Of a DNA stretch of 64,000 bases, positions 17,208 to 25,529 are shown piece after piece (the first letter of the stretch is position 1; each line of letters starts with the position of its first letter). Position numbers and translations under genes: made by a program. Source of the DNA: Aestuariibacter sp. A3R04 (GTDB lineage Bacteria; Pseudomonadota; Gammaproteobacteria; Enterobacterales; Alteromonadaceae); NCBI RefSeq assembly GCF_018860805.1, contig NZ_JAHKQR010000003.1, positions 124,001 to 188,000 of the forward strand. Reading direction: 5' to 3'. Below the pieces are notes generated by a model. The model saw only the letters and a list, made by a program, of their open reading frames with translations, was not told the DNA's origin and did not search any database.

Positions 17208-19532
17208 CTATATGTTTTGCACGTTAATTTTCCCGTCAGGGGCAGACTTTTTCAACGTAATAGCAATGAATTTAGACGTAGGGGTATATGTGCCTTCGCC
17301 GTAACTTTCCAGCGGCACTAACGGGTTAGTTTCCGGATAATACGCAGCTGCCTGGCCTTGCGGGATGTCGTAGGCTACCAGCATAAATTGAGTCACACGG
17401 CGGCTCTTTCCATCGTGCCACAACGACGTGATGTCCACCTTGTCACCGTCCTTGAATCCGAGCTTTTCTATGTCATCCGGGTTAACGAATAATACGTCCC
17501 GGGCGCCGAAAACATGTCGGTATCTGTCGTCTAAACCGTAAATCGTCGTGTTGTACTGATCGTGGGAACGCAAGGTTTGCAATATGAGGTCGGGTTTTTC
17601 ACCCCGGGCGAGAATATCGCTGTTTACCAACGAGAGAGGCAATGAATTTGCAGCAAAATGCGCTTTGCCCGATGGCGTTTGCCATTGTCTGTCGGCTGCG
17701 CTGTTACCCAGGTGAAACCCACCGGGTTGCTGGAGTTTGCGATTGAAGTCTGCGAAGCCGGGAATGGTGTCAGCAATGAGGTCGCGAATAGTATCGTAGT
17801 TGGCAACCAGTGTATCCCAATCTACCGGATGATTGCCTAAGGTCGCTTTGGCGATACCAGCAATAATAGCTGGTTCTGAACGCAGAGTAGGAGCAGTAGG
17901 GGGAAGCTGACCATAGGAAATATGCACCATTGAAAATGTATCTTCTACGGTTATCCCCTGTTGTCCTTTCGCCTGCATGTCAATTTCTGTGCGGCCCAAA
18001 CAGGGTAAGATAAGGGCGTCTTTACCGGTTGTTAAATGGGAGCGGTTGAGTTTTGTGCTGATTTGTACTGTTAGGTCGCAGTTCTGTAGGGCGGCATGGG
18101 TGCGGGGCGAGTCTGGGGTCGCCTGTGCAAAATTACCACCCAGGCCAATAAATACCTTTGCCTTGCCTTGCTCCATTGCCTGAATAGCCTGCACTGTATT
18201 GTGACCGTTTTCCCGCGGCACAGAAAAAGAAAACCGCTCTTCAAGCGCATTAAGCAGCGCTTTAGGTGGATTCTCGTTGATCCCCATGGTTCTGTCGCCC
18301 TGAACATTGCTGTGGCCTCGCACGGGGGAAAGCCCCGCGCCAGGCTTACCCACGTTGCCTCTGAGTAGTTGCACATTCACAATTTCTTGTACTGTAGCCA
18401 CTGAATGACGGTGCTGTGTAATGCCCATAGCCCAACACATAATGACGCGTTCAGCGCGACAATACATGATAGCGGCATGCTGGATGTCGTCGCGGGATAA
18501 CCCAGACTGGGCTTCAATTTGCTCCCAGCTCGTTGCGTCTATTGTCGCCAGATACTGTTCAATGCCCTGGGTGTGAGTCTCAATAAACGCGTGATCAAAG
18601 ACCGCGGGTTTGTGACTTTGCTGGGCCTCCCGCTCCCAAGTGAGCAACCATTTGGCAATACCGCGCATGACCGCCATATCACCACCTAATGCTGGTCGGA
18701 AGTAGGCAGTATTGGTTGGCTCCGAACCATTGGTAAGCATTTCCACCGGGTGTTGAGGGTGCTGGAAGCGTTCAAGCCCCCGTTCTTTCAACGGGTTAAA
18801 GCACACCACTTGTGCGCCCCGGCGTACCGCTTCCCGCAAGGGCTCTAGCATGCGAGGGTGATTGGTTCCCGGGTTTTGGCCAATGACGAAAATGGCATCA
18901 GCTTTGGCGAAATCATCAAATACTACAGTACCTTTTCCCACTCCTATAGTGGGCTTCATTCCTTGTCCCGATGCCTCGTGACACATATTGGAGCAGTCCG
19001 GAAAATTGTTGGTTCCATAGGCGCGCACAAACAACTGATAAAGATACGCGGCTTCGTTGCTGGCCCGTCCTGAAGTGTAAAATTCGGCCCTGTGTGGCGA
19101 GTCGAGACTGTTGAGATGGCTGGCAATAAGGGCAAAGGCGTCCTCCCACTTTACTGGTTCATAGTGGTCGGTTTTAGCGTTGTAACGCATGGGATGTGTT
19201 AGTCTGCCCTGAGATTCTAACCAATAATCAGAATGACGCTTTAGAGCAGAAACGCTATGAGCAGCGAAAAATGCAGGATCTACAAAACGGCCAGTGGATT
19301 CCCAATTAACCGCTTTCGCGCCATTTTCACAGAATTTTACCAGGCCACTTTCAGGTGACTCTCCCCAGGCACAACCTGGGCAGTCAAAGCCTTTATCCTG
19401 GTTGGTTTTAAGCATAGCGCGCAAATTCTTCAGCGGCTTCTCACTTGATAGCCAACTTTTGGTTACGCTTTTCAGTGCGCCCCAACCACCGGCGGGTCTG
19501 GTGTACTGCCTGATATTACTTTTATCGCTCAT
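17208..19532 (-). CDS. FdhF/YdeP-type molybdopterin oxidoreductase (probable formate dehydrogenase)
   Basis: A 774-residue soluble Mo-bis-MGD enzyme of the YdeP/FdhF-like family. Near the N terminus are C51, C54 and C68, fewer than the four Cys usual for a [4Fe-4S] site. C184 in CSNMCHE sits where formate dehydrogenases carry Cys or selenocysteine. No Tat signal, so cytoplasmic. The C-terminal molybdopterin dinucleotide-binding domain (about 640-770) is present, with QTLRSHDQYNTT. Neighbouring mobA and fdhD argue that it is a true formate dehydrogenase. In this locus formate could come from formaldehyde made by the P450 at 55449. Activity on formate has been doubted for some YdeP proteins. 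Confidence 0.85.
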   Translation of the reverse strand: MSDKSNIRQYTRPAGGWGALKSVTKSWLSSEKPLKNLRAMLKTNQDKGFDCPGCAWGESPESGLVKFCENGAKAVNWESTGRFVDPAFFAAHSVSALKRHSDYWLESQGRLTHPMRYNAKTDHYEPVKWEDAFALIASHLNSLDSPHRAEFYTSGRASNEAAYLYQLFVRAYGTNNFPDCSNMCHEASGQGMKPTIGVGKGTVVFDDFAKADAIFVIGQNPGTNHPRMLEPLREAVRRGAQVVCFNPLKERGLERFQHPQHPVEMLTNGSEPTNTAYFRPALGGDMAVMRGIAKWLLTWEREAQQSHKPAVFDHAFIETHTQGIEQYLATIDATSWEQIEAQSGLSRDDIQHAAIMYCRAERVIMCWAMGITQHRHSVATVQEIVNVQLLRGNVGKPGAGLSPVRGHSNVQGDRTMGINENPPKALLNALEERFSFSVPRENGHNTVQAIQAMEQGKAKVFIGLGGNFAQATPDSPRTHAALQNCDLTVQISTKLNRSHLTTGKDALILPCLGRTEIDMQAKGQQGITVEDTFSMVHISYGQLPPTAPTLRSEPAIIAGIAKATLGNHPVDWDTLVANYDTIRDLIADTIPGFADFNRKLQQPGGFHLGNSAADRQWQTPSGKAHFAANSLPLSLVNSDILARGEKPDLILQTLRSHDQYNTTIYGLDDRYRHVFGARDVLFVNPDDIEKLGFKDGDKVDITSLWHDGKSRRVTQFMLVAYDIPQGQAAAYYPETNPLVPLESYGEGTYTPTSKFIAITLKKSAPDGKINVQNI

Positions 19533-19713
19533 TGTGTGTTTGCCAACCTGTAAACTGATTTGCCAGTTATCGCGTCATATTCCACCATAGCGTTTCTTGA
19601 CAAGGTTATCCAATTGATAACACTGACCATGTGATAGAGAACATCAATGGATACAGAAAAACCCCTTACACAAGACCGATGAAACAGCTCGTACTTAATT
19701 AAGAGTTGATACA

Positions 19714-19723
19714 CTGTTAACAA
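19714..19723. promoter_or_regulatory. Candidate GntR/FCD operator, GH2 distal site
   Basis: CTGTTAACAA, 9 of 10 matches. Its centre is 31 bp (about three helical turns) from the second site, so the two could be bound on one DNA face. Confidence 0.6.
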
Positions 19724-19744
19724 TTTGCAATTTTAAGTGAAATA

Positions 19745-19754
19745 TTGTTAACAG
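19745..19754. promoter_or_regulatory. Candidate GntR/FCD operator, GH2 proximal site
   Basis: TTGTTAACAG, 9 of 10 matches, 17 bases before the GH2 start. With 19714-19723 it is the only well-matched double site in the window. Confidence 0.6.
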
Positions 19755-19770
19755 TTAACGTAGGAAGATA

Positions 19771-22217
19771 ATGAAATATATTGCTGTGTTGTCCCTCGTC
19801 ACAATGCTCATGGCTTGCGACAACTCGCCGCCAAGTGAGCCTGAATTCCCCCAATCCTCTTTCGCTATTAAAAAGCAGCTTGGCCAGCAGAACTTCAATC
19901 AGTCCTGGGTATTTACAGAAGGTGACGACGCGCGTTTCTCAACAGTCGCTTTCGACGATTCAGCCTGGCAGCCGGTTCGGCTTCCCCATGACTGGTCAGT
20001 GGCACACGAATTTGATGAAAAGTGGGACGGTGCGACAGCTTATTTGCCAGGCGGGATCGGCTGGTACCGTAAGCACTTTATTTCTCCTGACAACGCCGAC
20101 AATATTGTGACGTTGGTTAATTTCGATGGCATATACAATCATTCCACGGTTTTTCTCAATGGAGAGCGGGTAGGCGGAGAAGTGAGTGGCTACACACCTT
20201 TTACCATTGATTTAACAGATTACCTAAAGCCGGCAGGCGAGGAAAATGTGCTCGCGGTTCGCGTAGATCGTTCACGCTACATTGACTCAAGGTGGTATCC
20301 CGGCTCGGGGATTTATAGGAATGTGCAAATTTATCAGAAACCCAAATTGCATATTCCCGTCTGGGGCACCTACATTTCGACGCCTCAGGGAATATTGTAG
20401 CTTCAAAAAATAGTGAAGTATCAGTCAATGCACAATCTCGCACTGAGTTGACGCAGGTGCTGACGGTATCATCACCAAACTGGTGGAGTATTCAAACCCC
20501 GTACTTGTACTCGGTTGTTACCGAGCTTGTCAACCGGGATAAAGTGGTCGATCGCATCACTACACCGTTGGGTTTCCGCACCATTGAGTTTAAACCCGAC
20601 AGCGGCTTCTACCTCAACGGTGAGCACACGCTAATCAAGGGGGTTAACATTCATCACGACGGCGGGCTGGTTGGTGCAGCAGTACCAGAAGATGTATGGC
20701 GTAGGCGTTTGCTGCGGTTAAAAGAAGCCGGCGTGAATGCCATCCGAATGTCGCATAATCCGGCTTCCGCGGAGCTCATGGCACTGTGCGACGAACTGGG
20801 CCTGTTGGTTCAGGCGGAGATTTTTGACGAATGGGACAACCCCAAAGACAAGCGCCTGAATCAACAGGAACGTCACGATGATGAAATCAGCCGAGGTTAT
20901 GCAGCGTGGTTTCAGACCAACGCTGAGAAAGATCTCCGCGCGGCGGTGTTACGGGATCGCAATCATCCGTCGCTAATTATGTGGAGTATTGGCAACGAAA
21001 TAGAGTGGACGTACCCTCGATATGCGGCGGCCACTGGTTATTTTGATATGAATGCAGACGGGAATTACTTCTTCACACCGCCGCGAATTTCCCCGGAAGA
21101 AATTAAGCGTAGGTTTGAAACCAGTGATGAAGGGAAGTACGTATTGGCAAAAACGGCGAAAAAGTTGTCATCGTGGGTGAAAGCACTGGATACCTCGCGC
21201 CCCGTCATTGCGAATTTGATCCTGCCGTCTGTTAGTCATATTTCGGGTTACACGGATGCGCTGGATATAGTGGGCTATAGCTATCGAAGAGTGATATACG
21301 ACTACGGACGTCGCTTGTTCCCGGAAAAAATGATCATGGGAACAGAAAATGTTCCCCAATGGCATGAATGGAAAGCCATTATCGAAAGGCCTGCAATAGC
21401 AGGAACATTCCTTTGGACGGGAATAGATTACCTGGGAGAAGCCCACGGTGGCTGGCCGCGAAAAGGTGTTGGTAGCGGGCTGTTGGATCTGGCGGGTTTC
21501 AGAAAACCATCATTTCATATGTTCAAAACGCTCTGGAATGAAACACCTCATGTATATCTGACAACGCAAGTCATGGAGAAGTCGGTTTATACCACGGATG
21601 ACAACAACCGGGTGGTGGAGAAAACGCCGGGGAGTTGGGAAACACGAGTATGGACCTGGCATGATGTCGAGCGACATTGTAATTACCAGCGCGACGACAT
21701 GACCGTGGTGGAAGCATACAGTAATTGTGAAACACTGACGCTATACGTCAATGGTGAATCTTTCGGTGAACAAGCCTTGGCTGATCATGCTGACCATATT
21801 TACAAGTGGGCGGTGCCTTTTACAACAGGAAGCATTGTCGCCAAAGGCGAGTGTGGTGCAAGTGACAGTTTGTCCACCGCCGGTGAGCCTTCTTCAATTA
21901 ATATGATTGCCGACAAGCTCATGCTTACCCTTGACGAGAAATCGGCCTCGCACATTGAGGTGCAACTGGAGGATGAGACCGGTACGCCAGTCACTCACAC
22001 CGAGGCAACAGTGCATTTTGATGTACCCGAAGGCCTGAAACTCCTCGGGGTTGACAACGGCTGGGTCAACAGTGTCCAGCCCTATCAGAGAAACACTGTG
22101 CAAACCCACGAAGGGCGAGCTCTGGCAATTGTACAGGGCGAACAGCCCGGGCGGTATGAAATTACGGCCGTGACAGACAACGGCATCAAGGCGTTGGTGA
22201 CAGTTGAAGTGAAGTAG
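19771..22217 (+). pseudogene. GH2 beta-galactosidase, broken by internal deletion and frameshift
   Basis: Two frames cover one GH2 enzyme. Frame 1 (19771-20400) gives a lipoprotein signal (LMAC), the sugar-binding jelly roll with LPHDW and YLPGGIGWYRK, then WGTYISTP and a stop. Frame 2 (open from about 20380; first usable codon TTG 20448) gives the end of the Ig-like domain, the barrel with acid/base Glu in WSIGNEIEW (codon 20997) and nucleophile Glu in MGTENVP (codon 21345), and the C-terminal domains. Between WGTYISTP and GNIVASK the Ig-like domain is about 30-40 residues shorter than in relatives, so about 100 bp seem lost, with a net -1 shift. All catalytic residues persist. Recent inactivation or assembly error are both possible. 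Confidence 0.82.
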
Positions 22218-22239
22218 CCAAAGAGGGGCTTTGCGGTTG

Positions 22240-22272
22240 CCACCTGCTCCGCTATTTTCTGCGGGCAGGTGG
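22240..22272. terminator. Inverted repeat between GH2 and halogenase genes
   Basis: CCACCTGC (22240-22247) pairs with GCAGGTGG (22265-22272) in the gap between convergent genes. Possible bidirectional terminator; no strong T-run. Confidence 0.45.
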
Positions 22273-22282
22273 TATGGTCAAG

Positions 22283-23758
22283 TCAGCTTTCAGATTGGCA
22301 ATACTGCTGTAAGTACGCCTGGTGAGACGGCAGCGTGTTTACTTTCTTCCGGATGTCAGTTTCAATGCTTTCGAGAAATTCGGCTAATGCGTCTTCAGAC
22401 AACTCATCTGCCAGTGGGTGATGTCGCTGTGGTATGAGCCCTTGGCCAATCATCACCTGCAGCCACGAATCCGAGAAAATTTCATCTTTTCGTTGCACAA
22501 ATCGTCCGGTTTGGGCAAATAATGCTATCCGGTTTTGCAACGAGTCTGGCAGTGGCATTTCTCTACAATAGCGCCAGAAAGGGGAATCCTCCCGTTGAGT
22601 TTGGCAGTAGTGCAGGACGATAAAATCTCTGATGTCCTGATAATCTGTCGTCATATAGTCATTATACTGGGCAACTTCAAGGTCGTTCACGCCATACGCA
22701 GGGAAGTATTTAATTAGCTGCATAATGCCCTGCTGCACAAGATGAAGCGCGGTGGACTCCAAAGGCTCAATGAAGCCACCGGCAAGGCCAAGTGCAACAC
22801 AATTCTTATTCCATAATTTTTCTCTGTGACCTGTGACAAACTTGATCACCCTTGGTTCAGTTAACACTTCTCCTTCCACATCTGATTGTAGCTTATTCAG
22901 CGCTTCGTCATCAGACATGTACTGGTTGCAATAGACAATACCATTGCCCATTCTTTGCTGTAGTGGAATGCGCCATTGCCAACCAGCGTGATGTGCTATT
23001 GAACGAGTGAAGGGGGGCGGTGGCGCCGTGATACTGGTTTGTAGGGGAATTGCCCTGTTCATAGGTAGCCAGTGAGACCAGTCTACGAAAGGCGTTTTTA
23101 GAGTTTCATTAATGAGTAACCCGCGAAAGCCTGAACAATCGATAAAAAAATCGCCATCAACCCGCGTACCGTTTTCCAGTTCCAGGTGGGAGATAAAGTC
23201 ATTATCCTCATGGGTGTGAACCTGAGAAACCTTGCCTTCTTTACGAATCACACCGTGGCGCTGAGCCTCGGCTTTTAGCCGTTTGGCGTAAAGGGCGGCA
23301 TCTAAGTGATAGGCGAAATTCAAACCGCCTTGCACATGAGCAAACTTACCGGCTTTGGCGGCCATACCTTCAAGATTGTAAGTGCCAAAAGGCTTGCTAA
23401 TTCCCAGTTCTACACCTCGTTTCCAGTATTCGTGAAATCCAGCGGCCCACATGCCTGCTCCGGTACTGCCAAAACCGTGGAAATATTTTTCGCCTGGCAG
23501 TTTCCAGTTTTCGAACTGGATCCCCAGTTTAAAACTACCGGCGGTTAATTTAGCAAACTCCGTGGAACGGATCCCCAGCAGATCATTGAAAAAATGGATA
23601 CTGGGAATAGTGGATTCGCCCACACCTATTGTGCCAATCTGCTCGGATTCCACCAGAGTTATGTGGGCACGCGAGATGCTTTTGGCGAGTATTGCTGCGG
23701 CCATCCAACCCGATGTACCACCACCAAGAATAACGATTTTGTTCACGGTACTTTTCAT
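22283..23758 (-). CDS. Tryptophan halogenase-family flavoprotein
   Basis: A 491-residue FAD-dependent halogenase-like protein. It has the FAD motif GGGTSGW at residues 12-18, a Lys at 77 (GSFKLG) matching the catalytic Lys79 of PrnA, the halogenase motif WQWRIP (WxWxIP) and FIEPLEST, which carries the catalytic Glu region. All the residues expected for chemistry are kept. Such genes accompany TonB receptors and SapC in marine carbohydrate loci, but no substrate is known there. The start has only a weak ribosome site. It is divergent from the ExoP-domain gene with a shared operator at 23816. Confidence 0.88.
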   Translation of the reverse strand: MKSTVNKIVILGGGTSGWMAAAILAKSISRAHITLVESEQIGTIGVGESTIPSIHFFNDLLGIRSTEFAKLTAGSFKLGIQFENWKLPGEKYFHGFGSTGAGMWAAGFHEYWKRGVELGISKPFGTYNLEGMAAKAGKFAHVQGGLNFAYHLDAALYAKRLKAEAQRHGVIRKEGKVSQVHTHEDNDFISHLELENGTRVDGDFFIDCSGFRGLLINETLKTPFVDWSHWLPMNRAIPLQTSITAPPPPFTRSIAHHAGWQWRIPLQQRMGNGIVYCNQYMSDDEALNKLQSDVEGEVLTEPRVIKFVTGHREKLWNKNCVALGLAGGFIEPLESTALHLVQQGIMQLIKYFPAYGVNDLEVAQYNDYMTTDYQDIRDFIVLHYCQTQREDSPFWRYCREMPLPDSLQNRIALFAQTGRFVQRKDEIFSDSWLQVMIGQGLIPQRHHPLADELSEDALAEFLESIETDIRKKVNTLPSHQAYLQQYCQSES

Positions 23759-23815
23759 TATTGTCGTTCTCGTAAGGTTCGTGAAGTTAAATTGTGTAAA
23801 TTTGCTAATTGTAAA

Positions 23816-23825
23816 GTGTTAACAA
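23816..23825. promoter_or_regulatory. Candidate GntR/FCD operator between halogenase and ExoP-domain genes
   Basis: GTGTTAACAA, 9 of 10 matches, in the 185-bp divergent region. It lies 58 bp from the halogenase start and 119 bp from the other gene. Confidence 0.55.
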
Positions 23826-23943
23826 TTTGTTGTATTTTATAGTCGCTCAACTAATGTAGATATTCAAGTATTAATACCGTTGGATAGTAGCACGCGGGTT
23901 GAGATTACTTGTACTGACTTACTGTAATCATATAGGGAGAAAA

Positions 23944-24594
23944 ATGAAAACTTTACTCAGCTATGTATTAGTTATTTCAATGGGGGCTGTGGCGTCAAAT
24001 CGGGTTTTGGCGAATACGGATCCCAACATACATTATTTTATGGATGGTTTGGTTGTAACTCCGTGGGAGCTTAGCCTTGAATATGGGAAAAGCCAGATAG
24101 ACGAAAACGGCAGAGCAGCAACCCTGCGTGACAGTCTGGTGCTCCAGGCGGTTGACGGGAAAAACGGCAAGGATGCGGTGCAGCTCAAATGGAAACCAAA
24201 GGGGATTAAAACTGAGTGGGGGGGCGTGAACAGAAATATCTTAACTGCGACGCTGACTAACCGAGGTGGAAGTATTGATTTGTCCAGTGTTGTTAACAAC
24301 GCGGCGATTACCGTGGATATCATGGTGATGAGTCCACCTAAAGAACTGGTAGACTGGACAATCGAAAGTGAGTGGAACTGGAAGCAACGCGCTACCTTTG
24401 GGCTGAAGCATGTACTGAGAAAATTACCAAAGAAAAAATGGGTGACATTGCCTATTCCGCTCAAGTGCTTTGGAAACGGCAATGTTAATTTTTCTAAAAT
24501 AACTTCCATTATGCAATTATCTACGGAAGGAAAAATGGATGTGATTGTCGGCGATATTCGTCTTACTGCCGTTGCCGAAGATGTGGGGTGCTAA
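23944..24594 (+). CDS. Secreted stand-alone ExoP-type galactose-binding-like domain protein
   Basis: A 216-residue protein with a signal peptide (MKTLLSYV to VLANT) and then one domain resembling the C-terminal galactose-binding-like module of GH3 glucanases such as Pseudoalteromonas ExoP. Matching features are the LQAVDGKNGKDAVQLKW opening, the IDLSSVVNN strand, WVTLPIPLKCFG and the closing IVGDIRLTA, with paired Cys residues. No catalytic domain is attached. The start is ATG 23944, with AGGGAGA upstream; an earlier frame from 23899 lacks a ribosome site. A role as a secreted or periplasmic carbohydrate-binding protein is likely. A perfect operator palindrome occurs inside the gene at 24290. 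Confidence 0.72.
   Translation: MKTLLSYVLVISMGAVASNRVLANTDPNIHYFMDGLVVTPWELSLEYGKSQIDENGRAATLRDSLVLQAVDGKNGKDAVQLKWKPKGIKTEWGGVNRNILTATLTNRGGSIDLSSVVNNAAITVDIMVMSPPKELVDWTIESEWNWKQRATFGLKHVLRKLPKKKWVTLPIPLKCFGNGNVNFSKITSIMQLSTEGKMDVIVGDIRLTAVAEDVGC
24290..24299. promoter_or_regulatory. TTGTTAACAA palindrome inside the ExoP-domain gene
   Basis: A perfect copy of the recurrent palindrome, about 350 bp into the coding region. It could be a secondary binding site (looping or roadblock) or chance, since it encodes ordinary residues VVNN. Confidence 0.25.
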
Positions 24595-24620
24595 CCACCG
24601 ACGCATCCGGATTTTACTTC

Positions 24621-25499
24621 TTAGTGGTTTACAGGCTCGGGTTTATAAAACCTCACCCAATCAATTTGGTAGGGATTGCGTGACGGATCGCGCAACTCTT
24701 CATTGGTTGGTGTGAGCCCCTGAGCCGTTCGCCAGTCTTGATCTTCTAAATTGATAATGGCCTGCATGGGCTTATTTAAACCGCTGCCGTTGGTGTAGTT
24801 ATGACGGTCAATAACGTCTTTGCCGGACGACTCACGGACCTTCTTGCCATTCACATAGTATTCAAGGTGCCATGGATCGCGCCAGTATACACCGACCCGG
24901 ACAAATTCGTCTCGCCATACAGTGCCGTCGTAATACCAGGTGTCGTCAGTTTTAGGTTGATAGTCGGTAAAAGGGTCGCGAATGAAAACATGGTGACTTA
25001 AATGCAATCGCTCTGCAAACCAGGTATTGCCTTCTCTATCGCCACCGTAGGCTTCAAGTACATCAATCTCCTGCGTTGAATCTTCACTGAGAAGCCAAAA
25101 ATCAGAGGCTAATACCTGATTGGCTAGTTTTGCCCGAATCTCCAGGTACAGCGGGTAAATGAGCGCTTCATGGGAGGTGATACTGCCCATCATGATTTTT
25201 TGCGACAAACGTTTACGCTTTGCAGTGAGTTGCAGTTTACCGTCTTGCACAAAAGATTGATGTGGGTGCCACTCAGTTCTTCCTGGCCCTTTCCATGCAT
25301 TGATAAAACCTTCATACCAACGTTGAGAGAACGTGTCTCCTTTGTTCTTGGCCGGTGCTTCATAGTTGAAGTCATCGGAAAGAGAGTGCAAAACCCATGT
25401 CATGCCCTCGCCGGGATCAGCAGGAACCGGGTAAATATCCCAGTCGTTTGCCGTTGCCGGGTAACACAATAAACAAGTCAAAAAAAATATGATACGCAT
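24621..25499 (-). CDS. GH16 beta-agarase
   Basis: A 292-residue secreted endo-enzyme with a signal peptide ending near PATA. It has the GH16 catalytic block E144-I-D146-V-L-E149 (nucleophile E144, acid/base E149), preceded by [11 protein letters not shown] as in agar-specific members. The opening [16 protein letters not shown] is also typical of agarases. It is a bare catalytic module with no CBM or secretion-signal domain. The start has GAGG before the ATG. It lies 30 bp downstream of the sulfatase gene on the same strand, so the two form an operon read from the operator at 27332. Porphyranase activity is the main alternative. Confidence 0.9.
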   Translation of the reverse strand: MRIIFFLTCLLCYPATANDWDIYPVPADPGEGMTWVLHSLSDDFNYEAPAKNKGDTFSQRWYEGFINAWKGPGRTEWHPHQSFVQDGKLQLTAKRKRLSQKIMMGSITSHEALIYPLYLEIRAKLANQVLASDFWLLSEDSTQEIDVLEAYGGDREGNTWFAERLHLSHHVFIRDPFTDYQPKTDDTWYYDGTVWRDEFVRVGVYWRDPWHLEYYVNGKKVRESSGKDVIDRHNYTNGSGLNKPMQAIINLEDQDWRTAQGLTPTNEELRDPSRNPYQIDWVRFYKPEPVNH

Positions 25500-25529
25500 T
25501 CCAATTTACCTCGTGTAAGTTAACGTGCT

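Noticed and set aside
20448..22217. Treating the second GH2 frame as a separate enzyme
   Set aside because: It lacks the sugar-binding domain and signal peptide, starts mid-domain at a TTG with no ribosome site, and continues upstream in frame into the broken Ig-like domain.
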